Positions 15,758 to 25,102 of a stretch of DNA of 37,128 bases are shown here, in pieces. Made by a program: the position numbers and the translations under genes. The stretch is from Candidatus Vogelbacteria bacterium (GTDB lineage Bacteria > Patescibacteriota > Minisyncoccia > Phycocordibacterales > XYD1-FULL-46-19). How positions within the stretch are numbered: the stretch's first letter is position 1; every line of letters starts with the position of its first letter. The notes beneath the pieces were generated by a model that saw only the letters and a list, made by a program, of their open reading frames with translations, was not told where the DNA came from and made no database searches. Location: the NCBI GenBank assembly GCA_903864935.1, contig CAIPHT010000006.1, forward strand, positions 1 to 37,128, written 5' to 3'.

Positions 15758-15848
15758 AATCACTAATTTCTAATTATTCTAATTTCTAAAATTGGGAATT
15801 GGGATTTATTTAGGTCAATTAGGTTAATTAGAGTTTAGGTTAATTTAA
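15758..15848. repeat. AT-rich degenerate repeat tract upstream of uvrA
   Basis: CTAATTTCTAATTATTCTAATTTCTAA...AATTGGGAATTGGG...TTAGGTCAATTAGGTTAATTAGAGTTTAGGTTAATTT. Confidence 0.45.
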
Positions 15849-15852
15849 AAAC

Positions 15853-18474
15853 ATGGAAGAACATAAAATCAAAATTAAGGGTGCGCGGACGCATAACCTT
15901 AAGAATATTAGCTTGGAGATCCCGAGAAATAAACTCGTGGTCTTTACCGGTCTCTCGGGTTCTGGTAAATCGAGCTTAGCTTTTGATACCATCTTTGCCG
16001 AGGGTCAGCGTCGTTATGTCGAGTCGCTCTCGGCTTATGCTCGACAATTCTTGAAGCAATTACCTAAGCCTGATGTCGATGAGATCACTGGCCTCTCTCC
16101 AGCTATTTCGATTGACCAAAAATCTCGTTCACATAACCCACGCTCGACTGTTGCTACGATCACGGAAATTTATGATTATTTGCGCGTACTCTTTGCCCGT
16201 ATTGGTCAGCCTCACTGCCCAGTTTGCGGGACAAGGATTGAGAAACTTTCTCATGAAGAGATTGTTAATTTTATTAAAGACAAAATAAAGGGGCAATCCC
16301 TTTCTTCCACTGTTACTTTGCTTGCCCCTGTCGTCAGAGGTCGCAAGGGTGAATATTACCAACTGCTCTATGACCTAATTGATAAAGGTTATTCGGAGGT
16401 CTTGGTGGATGGCAAGCGTTACAAATTACGCGAACGAATAATTCTTACTAAAACCAAGAAGCATGACATCGATGTGGTGATTGATGAGATACCTTTGGCT
16501 GATTTAAACACTCTCGCTAAAACTGTAATCAAAAAAGTTAAAGGTAAAGAAAAGAATAAAAAGGAGAGTACTTTGGCCTCTGTTGTCGCCGAAGCTAAAA
16601 CTGACTCGGCCAACGAACGATTAACTGAGGGCGTAGAGCGAGCTCTTAAAGAGGCCGAGGGTTTGGTTAAAATTTCTATAGCGAACGAGACTTTTCTCTT
16701 GTCATCTAAATTTGCTTGTCCCAACGACGGCTTCTCTTTCCCCGAAATTGAGCCACGTCTTTTCTCTTTTAATTCTCCTTACGGGGCTTGCCCGGCCTGC
16801 CACGGCCTTGGTACTAAACACATGTTTGGCGAAGAACTTTGCCCAGAATGTATTGGGGCACGTTTGCGCAAAGAGGCTCTAGAGGTGCGTATCGGCGGTA
16901 AAAACATTGTTAATGTGACAGGTATGTCGATTAAAGAGAGTAATGAATTTTTTACTAAGCTTAAACTCTCGCCTAAAGATAAGGCTATCTCTGAAGTCCT
17001 CTTGAATGAGGTCGAATCTCGCCTTAAGTTCTTACTTGATGTTGGCCTCGACTATATTGAGCTTAATCGTCGCGCCGACACTCTTAGTGGTGGTGAAGCC
17101 CAGCGTATTCGCTTGGCCTCGCAACTTGGCTCACGCTTGGTGGGGACTCTCTATGTCTTAGACGAACCGACTATCGGTCTGCATGCCCGTGATAATGACA
17201 AATTGATTAAAACTTTGGTCGAATTACGTGATCTTGGTAACACGATTGTTGTAGTTGAACACGACGAAGACACCATTTTTGCTTCAGATTATCTCGTTGA
17301 TATCGGCCCTGGAGCCGGTATTCATGGAGGGCACGTCGTCGTGGCCGGCGAGACCGAGAAACTATTAACCTCAAAGAAGAATGACTATAACTCCCTAACG
17401 GTTGATTACTTGAGAGGGGATAGAGAGATTCCCCTACCTGAGAAAAGACGCACTAATGATAAGGGCGTGTTGCGTATTCGTGGTGGCAATATTTTTAATA
17501 TTAAGAATCTTAATGTTGATGTTCCTCTTGGTAAGATGGTGGCGATTACTGGTGTTTCAGGCTCGGGTAAGTCCTCTTTTATCTATGAAATCTTGCATAA
17601 GAACTTGCAGGGGCGCCTTGAGCGACGTTATCGCACCAATGAATTATACAATTGTTCTGAATTTTCTGGTTCGGAGTATGTGGGACGCGTTGTCATGATT
17701 GATCAATCAGCAATCGGGCGCACTCCGCGTTCTAACCCCGCCACTTATACTGGTTCTTTTACTTTTATTCGCGAATTATTCGCCTCTACACCCTTGGCAC
17801 GCGCTCGTGGTTGGAAGGCGTCTCGATTTTCTTTTAACGTGGCCGGCGGTCGTTGTGAGGCCTGTCAGGGTAATGGAGAAGTGGCAGTAGAGATGCATTT
17901 CTTACCCACCATCTTCGTGCCCTGCGATGTCTGTATGGGTAAACGCTATGAGAAAGATACGCTTGAGGTCTTATACAAGAGAAAGAGTATTTATGACGTC
18001 TTGCACATGACGATTGAAGAGGCTCTCGATTTCTTCGACGATATTCCCGCTATCTATGATCGACTGAAGACTCTCAATGAAGTTGGTTTGGGTTATCTTG
18101 AGTTGGGACAATCGGCCACCACACTCTCGGGTGGTGAAGCCCAACGAGTAAAAGTTTCATCTGAGCTCTATCGCCCCTTCACCCAACGGACCATCTATAT
18201 TCTCGATGAGCCGACAGTCGGTCTGCACTATGAGGATGTGAAGAATTTAAATGAAATTTTGCAAAAATTAGTCGAGAAGGGGAATACAGTGGTGGTGATT
18301 GAGCACAATATGGAAGTGATTAAATCTTCGGATTATATTATTGATATGGGGCCAGAGGGTGGTAACGGTGGCGGGCAAGTGGTGGCTAAGGGGACACCCG
18401 AGGAGGTGGCCTATGCCACTGGTTCATATACGGCGAAGTATTTGAAGCGTGCCTTACAGCCTCATAAAAAGTAA
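15853..18474 (+). CDS. uvrA: Excinuclease ABC subunit A, compact form
   Basis: [89 protein letters not shown]. Confidence 0.95.
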   Translation: MEEHKIKIKGARTHNLKNISLEIPRNKLVVFTGLSGSGKSSLAFDTIFAEGQRRYVESLSAYARQFLKQLPKPDVDEITGLSPAISIDQKSRSHNPRSTVATITEIYDYLRVLFARIGQPHCPVCGTRIEKLSHEEIVNFIKDKIKGQSLSSTVTLLAPVVRGRKGEYYQLLYDLIDKGYSEVLVDGKRYKLRERIILTKTKKHDIDVVIDEIPLADLNTLAKTVIKKVKGKEKNKKESTLASVVAEAKTDSANERLTEGVERALKEAEGLVKISIANETFLLSSKFACPNDGFSFPEIEPRLFSFNSPYGACPACHGLGTKHMFGEELCPECIGARLRKEALEVRIGGKNIVNVTGMSIKESNEFFTKLKLSPKDKAISEVLLNEVESRLKFLLDVGLDYIELNRRADTLSGGEAQRIRLASQLGSRLVGTLYVLDEPTIGLHARDNDKLIKTLVELRDLGNTIVVVEHDEDTIFASDYLVDIGPGAGIHGGHVVVAGETEKLLTSKKNDYNSLTVDYLRGDREIPLPEKRRTNDKGVLRIRGGNIFNIKNLNVDVPLGKMVAITGVSGSGKSSFIYEILHKNLQGRLERRYRTNELYNCSEFSGSEYVGRVVMIDQSAIGRTPRSNPATYTGSFTFIRELFASTPLARARGWKASRFSFNVAGGRCEACQGNGEVAVEMHFLPTIFVPCDVCMGKRYEKDTLEVLYKRKSIYDVLHMTIEEALDFFDDIPAIYDRLKTLNEVGLGYLELGQSATTLSGGEAQRVKVSSELYRPFTQRTIYILDEPTVGLHYEDVKNLNEILQKLVEKGNTVVVIEHNMEVIKSSDYIIDMGPEGGNGGGQVVAKGTPEEVAYATGSYTAKYLKRALQPHKK

Positions 18475-18513
18475 AACCGCCCCGGTGCCAGATGGCACGA
18501 GGGCGGTGGGTGA
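18475..18513. terminator. Terminator between uvrA and the convergent small genes
   Basis: CCGCCCCGGTGCC-AGAT-GGCACGAGGGCGG. Confidence 0.7.
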
Positions 18514-18524
18514 ACAAAAACGGA

Positions 18525-18731
18525 TTACTTCAGGTTAAGGCGGATTCGTTGGTGAGCCCGCCTCTTGGTCTCGAGCAAGTCCAGGATCCTCTCAGCCGGA
18601 TCCTTCTTCGGGGCACTTCGTTTGAAGAGTTGCGAGGAGAGACTCTGGCTATTTTTTGGAGTTCCTCGTCTCACGGCCTCTCCATAAGGAAAGTCGTCCT
18701 CGTCATCGAAAGCCTTAGCTTTCGTACTCAT
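18525..18731 (-). CDS. Small hypothetical protein, 68 aa
   Basis: MSTKAKAFDDEDDFPYGEAVRRG...; GGAGAAAGG upstream; terminator downstream on the minus strand. Confidence 0.5.
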   Translation of the reverse strand: MSTKAKAFDDEDDFPYGEAVRRGTPKNSQSLSSQLFKRSAPKKDPAERILDLLETKRRAHQRIRLNLK

Positions 18732-18754
18732 AACAACATAGACCTTTCTCCTTT

Positions 18755-19012
18755 TTACTTCTTGCGAGTGACCACCCGCTTGAAGCGATGTCTCTCCACA
18801 ATCCCAAGGGCAATGTCTTCGCTTGGCCCCGGAGATTCGGGGGAAACGTTGATTCGTGACTCAGGTTTGGGTGGATGGCCTTTTGTTCGGCCGTCCTCCC
18901 TTCGCCCCATTGTCGTCCCTGGACCTTCATCCAAGACAAGAGACAGATACCTCTCCATATGAGGCATCTTACGGACTTCGTCATCCTTGCTTGTGGCGCG
19001 GAGCACTGCCAT
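18755..19012 (-). CDS. Small hypothetical protein, 85 aa
   Basis: MAVLRATSKDDEVRKMPHMERYLSLVLDEGPG...; GTAGGGAG upstream; divergent from uvrC. Confidence 0.45.
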   Translation of the reverse strand: MAVLRATSKDDEVRKMPHMERYLSLVLDEGPGTTMGRREDGRTKGHPPKPESRINVSPESPGPSEDIALGIVERHRFKRVVTRKK

Positions 19013-19063
19013 ACTTCTTACTCCCTACCTCTGTTAAAAACCCAAAAAACAAAAACTCAACAG

Positions 19064-19092
19064 TTGAGTTTCTCTATTTAATATTGTAGAAT
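19064..19092 (+). promoter_or_regulatory. uvrC promoter TTGAGT-N17-TAGAAT
   Basis: -35 lies in the palindrome AAACTCAAC-A-GTTGAGTTT (19053-19071). Confidence 0.6.
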
Positions 19093-19099
19093 AGACAAA

Positions 19100-20482
19100 A
19101 TGATTAGTCAAGACTTAAAACAATATAAATTACCCGATAAGCCAGGGGTCTACCGCTTCTACCAAGGCAAGAACCTCCTCTATATTGGCAAAGCGACTTC
19201 GCTCAAGGACCGAGTGCGGAGCTATTTTGCTGGGGATCTGGGAGAAACTCCCGCCTCCGCAGGGAGCTCTGGCGTGGCAAAGCGTGGCCCCAAGATTTGG
19301 CGCATGGTTGAGATTGCGGACAGAATAGAATGGCAAGAGACCGACTCAGTGCTTGAGGCTTTGCTTCTGGAGACCGAGTTAATTAAGAAACATCAGCCCA
19401 AATACAATTCGCGAGAGAAGGATGATAAGAGTTATTGGTATGTGGTGATTACGGACGAAGATTATCCACGGGTTCTTTCTGTCAGGGGGAAAGAATTATT
19501 TTCTAAAAGCTACCAGCTAAAAGCTAAAAGCTTGCGCTTTGGCCCCTTCCCCTATGCCACCGAGATTAAAGAGGCGCTGAAGATTATTCGCAAGATTTTC
19601 CCATATCGCGACACTTGCGTTCCCGGCGCTTCTTTACGGGGGTGTTTCAACCGCCAGATTGGTCTCTGCCCTGGTGTTTGCACGAGTGAAATTTCTAAAA
19701 CGGACTATCGCAAAATTGTTCGCAATATCAAATTACTCTTTTCTGGCAAGAAACAAGAGATTCTGAGGAATTTAGAAAAGGAGATGAAGGTTCTGGCTAA
19801 GAAACAAGAATTCGAGAAAGCCGGCAAAATTCGCGACCAAATTTTTGCCCTCAATCATATTAGGGATGTGTCGCTACTTAAAAACAATGGGGCAATAGGT
19901 GGTGCCGACCGAAGTCCAACTTCGGCCTGCCCGCAATGCTTTGCAACGCAAGGCAGGCGGGGCTCTCTTGAAGTTGGACTTCACAAGAACTCGGCTCATT
20001 CAATTAGAATTGAGGCCTACGACATTGCTCACCTAAGTGGCAAGAAGACAGTGGGAGCCATGACCGTCTGGCAGGATGGTGAACTGGATAAAAGTGAGTA
20101 TAAGAAATTCGAATTAAGAGGCCCTAAAGCAAATCAGGCCGATGATCCGGCGAACCTACGTGAAATTCTTGAACGTCGTTTTAATCATCCGGGGTGGGGT
20201 TGGCCAGATATTATCGTGGTGGATGGGAATCAGGTGCAGGTTAATGTGGTCCAAAGTGTGATTGGAGGACTCACCTCTGGGCAGCCTCTCGAGGAGAGAC
20301 CTCCAATCTCTCAGAAAATTGCGATTATTGGCGTGACCAAAGATGCCAAACATAAAGCGAGCAAATTACTTGGCGACCAGCATATTATCCACGATTATCA
20401 TCGCGCCATTATTGAGGTTAATGCCGAGGCGCATCGCTTCGCCATAAGTTATCACCGCAAAAAGATGCGAGAGATATTATAG
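19100..20482 (+). CDS. uvrC: Excinuclease ABC subunit C, short form without C-terminal HhH region, with apparent insertions
   Basis: DKPGVYRFYQGKNLLYIGKATSLKDRVRSYF (GIY-YIG), UVR-type helix, AYDIAHLSGKKTVGAM, IIVVDGNQVQVN, FAISYHRKKMREIL. Confidence 0.92.
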   Translation: MISQDLKQYKLPDKPGVYRFYQGKNLLYIGKATSLKDRVRSYFAGDLGETPASAGSSGVAKRGPKIWRMVEIADRIEWQETDSVLEALLLETELIKKHQPKYNSREKDDKSYWYVVITDEDYPRVLSVRGKELFSKSYQLKAKSLRFGPFPYATEIKEALKIIRKIFPYRDTCVPGASLRGCFNRQIGLCPGVCTSEISKTDYRKIVRNIKLLFSGKKQEILRNLEKEMKVLAKKQEFEKAGKIRDQIFALNHIRDVSLLKNNGAIGGADRSPTSACPQCFATQGRRGSLEVGLHKNSAHSIRIEAYDIAHLSGKKTVGAMTVWQDGELDKSEYKKFELRGPKANQADDPANLREILERRFNHPGWGWPDIIVVDGNQVQVNVVQSVIGGLTSGQPLEERPPISQKIAIIGVTKDAKHKASKLLGDQHIIHDYHRAIIEVNAEAHRFAISYHRKKMREIL

Positions 20483-20503
20483 TTGTGTTAAAATAGAGAC
20501 ACT

Positions 20504-21508
20504 ATGTCTTGGGAAACTTTATCCTTCGCCTTTATCTCTGAACCAGGGTTCTTGATTCTGTCTGTTGTCTTCTTCACCATCGCCTTCTGCTTTGGTTATT
20601 ACTGGCAGGGGCGCGAGAGTCGCGTCAAGTTATTGATTGATGAAGCGAATTTTAAAACCAATCAGATTCTTGAATTAGAGAAGGTCAATCTTACCCTAGA
20701 GAGCAAGAACCGCGAACTCTATGCCAAAGAACTGGAGCTCACCATGGCCAATACCCGTCTCTCGTCACTTGAGCAGGCCAAATCTAAATTCATCTCAGTT
20801 ACCACCCACCAACTTCGCACACCTCTGGCCGCCGTGAAGTGGACTCTTGATATGGCGGCCAAAGGGGACTTAGGGACGGTTAACGATGAGCAGAAAAAGT
20901 TCTTGGGCAAGGGCCTAGAGAGTGTCAATCGGGTTATCTCGATTGTTAACGACCTGCTCAAGGTAGACTCAATTGATTCTTCGCGCGAAGAATACAATTT
21001 CAAGCCAACCGATATTATAAAATTACTTGATGATGTTCTCTTCGAGTTTGCCAATCAAGCTGCCGTTAAGAAAATCAGTCTCGTAACGGAGAAGCCAAAT
21101 AGCTTAATCCCGCAAATTGAGATTGATGATGACAAAATCCGCATGGTCTTAGAGAACTTCATTGATAATGCCATCAAATACACGCCCGAGGGAGGCAAAG
21201 TCGTCGTGCGTTTGTCTGATGACAAAGTTAATACGGCTGAGGGCACACTAGAGCTCTCTATCTCTGATTCGGGCATCGGCATACCGCCCGAGGAGTCCAA
21301 CAAAGTCTTCCAGAAATTCTTCCGCGCTACCAACGCTATTAAGAAAGAGCCCGACGGCTCTGGTCTCGGCCTCTTCATTGCCCATGATATTATTGAGAAA
21401 CACGGGGGGACGGTCTGGTTTAATACTGAGACAGGCCAAGGAGATTCGACTGATAAGGCCGGTACGACATTCTTCTTCACTTTACCTTTACATCAGAAGA
21501 AAGTATAA
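20504..21508 (+). CDS. Sensor histidine kinase
   Basis: SVTTHQLRTPLAAVKW H-box, NFIDNAIKYTPEGG, DSGIGIPPEESNKVFQKFFRA, GSGLGLFIAHDIIEKHGG. Confidence 0.93.
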   Translation: MSWETLSFAFISEPGFLILSVVFFTIAFCFGYYWQGRESRVKLLIDEANFKTNQILELEKVNLTLESKNRELYAKELELTMANTRLSSLEQAKSKFISVTTHQLRTPLAAVKWTLDMAAKGDLGTVNDEQKKFLGKGLESVNRVISIVNDLLKVDSIDSSREEYNFKPTDIIKLLDDVLFEFANQAAVKKISLVTEKPNSLIPQIEIDDDKIRMVLENFIDNAIKYTPEGGKVVVRLSDDKVNTAEGTLELSISDSGIGIPPEESNKVFQKFFRATNAIKKEPDGSGLGLFIAHDIIEKHGGTVWFNTETGQGDSTDKAGTTFFFTLPLHQKKV

Positions 21509-21555
21509 TTTAAGTAATTAACAATAATCTCGCTTAGCGGGGCAAAATAATAATT

Positions 21556-21936
21556 ATGGCAGACGGCAAAAAAAAGATTTTTATAGTTGAGGACGACGAA
21601 TTCTTGCGTTCTCTAAACGCCAAGAAACTTGAGAGCGAAGGTTACGAGGTCTCTGTTGCCATTGACGGCCCAAGCGCTATGACGGCTATCCCAGAGGCAG
21701 CACCCGACCTTATTTTCCTTGATCTTCTCCTCCCTGGGGGCAAAGACGGCTTCGACGTTCTCACGGCCATTAAGGCTGATGAGAAAACCAAGAATATCCC
21801 CGTAGTGGTCTTCTCCAATCTTGGTCAAACCGAAGATATTGAGAAAGCTCGCGCTCTCGGAGCGGTGGACTTCTTGGTTAAAGCCAATTTTACTCTCGAC
21901 GACGTTGTTCTTAAGATTAAAGAGGTTCTAAAATAA
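21556..21936 (+). CDS. Response regulator receiver-domain protein
   Basis: IVEDDEFLR, DLIFLDLLLPGGKDGFDVL, VVVFSNLG, ALGAVDFLVKA. Confidence 0.92.
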   Translation: MADGKKKIFIVEDDEFLRSLNAKKLESEGYEVSVAIDGPSAMTAIPEAAPDLIFLDLLLPGGKDGFDVLTAIKADEKTKNIPVVVFSNLGQTEDIEKARALGAVDFLVKANFTLDDVVLKIKEVLK

Positions 21937-21939
21937 TAA

Positions 21940-22914
21940 ATGGGGTTAATTAAAGTGGGAATTTTGCGTGGTGGAATTGGGCACGAATATGAAGTGTCGC
22001 TTAAAACTGGTGCCAGCGTTATTAAGAATCTGCCCAAAGACAAATACCAACCCATCGATATTCTCATCACCCGTGATGGGACTTGGCACCTGGGTGGCAA
22101 AGAAATCTTGCCTGAGAACGCCATTCGCAGTGTGGATGTTGTCTTCAATGCTCTTCATGGTGAATTCGGCGAAGACGGGCAGGTTCAGCAGATTCTTGAA
22201 GCGGTTAAATCGCCCTATACGGGCTCAGGCGCAGTGGCTTCAGCCTTGGGGATGGATAAGCATAAGGCCAAAGAAATTTTCAAACAAGCGGGCTTTAAAG
22301 TGCCCAACGGAATTGTTATTAAGCGAGATTATCAAACCGATGCCGAGGCCATTGCCTACGACGCCTTCCAAAAAATTGCTCCGCCTTGGATCGTGAAGCC
22401 GGCGGGGAGTGGCTCGTCGGTTGGTTTGTATTTGGCCAAGACTTTCCCCGAACTTATTCAAGCGCTCGAAGCCTGCTTTGAGGTTAGCGATCGTGTCTTG
22501 GTAGAAGAATATATCAGGGGCAAAGAGGCCACTTGTGGTGTGGTTGAGGCCTTCCGCGATCAAGACCATTACGCCTTAATGCCGATAGAGATTGTAACTG
22601 CGCCAAACAAAAAGCTTTTCGATTATGAGGCTAAGTATGGTGGCGAAACTTCAGAAATTTGCCCTGGTCGCTTTACTAAAGAAGAGAAAGCTGAGCTCGA
22701 GAGATTGGCTCGAGAGGTTCACAAAATCCTGGGCCTTCGCCATTACTCTCGCTCCGATTTTATTATCTCACCTCGGGGCATCTATGTGCTTGAGGTAAAT
22801 ACCTTACCTGGTATGACCGAGGAGTCCTTGGTACCCAAGGCGCTCAAGGCGGCTGGTATTTCCTACGAACATTTTTTGGATCATATCATCGGCTTGGCTT
22901 TAGGAAATAAATAA
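21940..22914 (+). CDS. ddl: D-alanine--D-alanine ligase
   Basis: GGIGHEYEVSLKTG, NALHGEFGEDGQVQQILE, KPAGSGSSVGLYLAK, LEVNTLPGMTEESLVPK. Confidence 0.92.
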   Translation: MGLIKVGILRGGIGHEYEVSLKTGASVIKNLPKDKYQPIDILITRDGTWHLGGKEILPENAIRSVDVVFNALHGEFGEDGQVQQILEAVKSPYTGSGAVASALGMDKHKAKEIFKQAGFKVPNGIVIKRDYQTDAEAIAYDAFQKIAPPWIVKPAGSGSSVGLYLAKTFPELIQALEACFEVSDRVLVEEYIRGKEATCGVVEAFRDQDHYALMPIEIVTAPNKKLFDYEAKYGGETSEICPGRFTKEEKAELERLAREVHKILGLRHYSRSDFIISPRGIYVLEVNTLPGMTEESLVPKALKAAGISYEHFLDHIIGLALGNK

Positions 22915-22917
22915 AAA

Positions 22918-22996
22918 GGAGCCTGGTTATGGTCATACGACCATTGCTCCGCTCACTACGTTCGCGGGTTATCCACAGTTTATAACACTTGGCTCC
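22918..22996. other. Nested inverted-repeat element containing a DnaA-box match
   Basis: Outer GGAGCC/GGCTCC, inner ATGGTC-ATAC-GACCAT, TTATCCACA at 22969-22977. Confidence 0.4.
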
Positions 22997-23199
22997 AATT
23001 GAAATTTTGGTGGCCACTTTTGAAATCTTATTATTTTGAGCCTTTTCCTATTGGACACTTAATTTTTGTCCTTTAGAAACAAAAAATTCTTCTTTTTTAG
23101 CCCAAAAATCTCACTTGACTTTAGCCCTAATCGCGCTATTTTCAGTGAATAAGTCTTTATTATTAACAGATTAGCAGTTTTATTAATTTTAATATTATT

Positions 23200-25013
23200 A
23201 TGAAAAACAAACTTTTCGGATTATCTCTTCTTGCTTTTGTCATCCTCCTTGGGGGATTAGTTTTGGGGCCTGTCTCCGCTCAGGCTTTAAGCATGGGACC
23301 GAACAACGCCGGGACAGGAGCCAGTGTCACAGGTATTGGTACCATTGCATGGTCAAATACCGGGAACATAACGTCAGCGGGAAGCCCTTACTCAGTTTCT
23401 GGAAGCGTCCCGGCAAATGGGGGCTCCACCAACTATCTTCGAGGTACAAACTATTCCTTAGGATTACCGGCTGGATCGACAATAGATGGTATTGTTGTAA
23501 AAATAAACAGAGAATCAACAGGGACGACAGCCCATTCCTTAGAGACAACGTAGTTAAGCTCGTTAAAGGGGGAACTATCGTCGGGGATAATAAAGCTCTC
23601 ACCAGCACAGATTGGCCAAACTGTAATTCTGGTAGCTGTTTTTCTTCTGTTACTTATGGAAGTCCTTCTGATCTTTGGGGTACGACTTGGACAGCTTCTG
23701 ATATTAATTCTTCAAATTTTGGTGTTGTATTGTCTGCCATTAATTCTAATACTAATGGATCAAGAACTCGTATTGGAACCGTTGATTATATTCAAATGAC
23801 TGTTTACTATACCCCTCCAATTGTAAAGACAAATCCTGTTTTGTCTGTTACAAATTCCCCCGTTATTTATAACGGAACAGCTCAGTCAGCCGTTGTTACT
23901 GGCTCAGTTGCAGGAACGGTTAGCAATATCTTGTACGATGGTTCAGCTACAGTCCCAACAGCAACCGGTACTTATGCCGTTACTGCTGATTTTGCTCCAG
24001 ACGACACCATTAATTACAATAGTTTGAGTGGCGCTTCAGCTGGTAGTTTCATTATCAATGAGGCCCCAATAACGATCACATCCGTTAATTCTCTCGATGA
24101 TATTAATGTCGCTAATGGTACAACTTTAGGCTCGATAGGGTTACCATCATCTGTCGTTGTTACTCTAAGTGACGGGAGTACCCCTTCTCTCTCTGTTGTC
24201 TGGGATGGGGGAACACCGACCTACGACGGGGCAACCGCTGGAGCATATGTTTTCTCCGGAGATTTAGCTTTACCTAGTGGAGTCACTAACCCAAGTGCTC
24301 TAAAGGCGAGCGTTAGGGTGATTGTCGCCGCGCCAGTTCCAACATTACAAAGCATTGCCATTACAACCCCAGCCAGCAAACTCTCTTATTATGTCGGTGA
24401 CGGTCTTGATATTACCGGACTCATTGTCACTGGCACATACAGTGACACTTCATCAAAAGTAGAAACGGTTACCATTGGTGACATCTCTGGTTTTGACAGC
24501 TCTGCTCCAGTAACTGGCCAAGTATTAACGATTACGGTAAATGGCCAGGCAGCTACTTATACAATCGACATCGTTCCTGCTCCGATCATCACCCCAGAAC
24601 CAACACCGGCCACGACAACCCCGTCAGAGCATCACGGTGGGGGATTTGCGCCAGGGTGGGGACCAGACGGTTATCATGGTTTGGGTAATCTAGGAGACGA
24701 GGGTCAGGTCTTAGGTACTTCGACCGAGAGAAATCCGATCATTAGGCACAAATTGACCGATCAAGAGAAGAAGATGCGTGACTTGAGAAGGAGATTGAAT
24801 GGAATTAAGATTGGCCTCTATGACTTGCGCCATCCTCACTTCATTCCTCAAGGGGTCCCTGTTGCCGTTGATTTTGGCACCAGCAGTGCCTCAACCTCAG
24901 TTAATCCGGTCCCGCTTGTCTCCTCACAACTAACAGTTACCGATACAGGCGAGATTGCCACCGGGACACGAGCGACCGGAACTCCCAAGAAGCCTTGGTG
25001 GAAGATTTGGTAA
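23200..25013 (+). pseudogene. Secreted Ig-like/MBG-domain surface protein split by an apparent frameshift near 23540
   Basis: Signal peptide MKNKLFGLSLLAFVILLGGLVLGPVSAQA in frame 1 (23200-23553); beta-sandwich domains continue in frame 3 to 25013. Confidence 0.7.
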
Positions 25014-25023
25014 TTTAGAAAGT

Positions 25024-25054
25024 AAAATGTCCAACATCCGATGTTGGACATTTT
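25024..25054. repeat. 31-bp perfect palindrome
   Basis: AAAATGTCCAACATC-C-GATGTTGGACATTTT, 15-bp arms. Confidence 0.85.
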
Positions 25055-25065
25055 AGGGTAATTCA

Positions 25066-25102
25066 AAAGGCCTGAGCTCCGCGATGCGGGGCTCAGGCCT
25101 TG
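25066..25102 (-). terminator. Terminator overlapping the 3' end of gene 25093
   Basis: AAGGCCTGAGC...GCTCAGGCCTT; the TGA stop is inside the stem. Confidence 0.7.

Noticed and set aside
18492-18962. 156-aa ORF on the plus strand downstream of uvrA
   Set aside because: Opposite to two small minus-strand ORFs with SD-like sequences; no recognisable protein features.
22969-22977. Chromosomal origin
   Set aside because: Single DnaA box, no dnaA/dnaN neighbours and no cluster of boxes; reported only as low-interest.
23349-23540. N-terminal 60 or so residues of ORF 23349-25013
   Set aside because: Out-of-frame reading of the signal-peptide-bearing frame; not domain-like.
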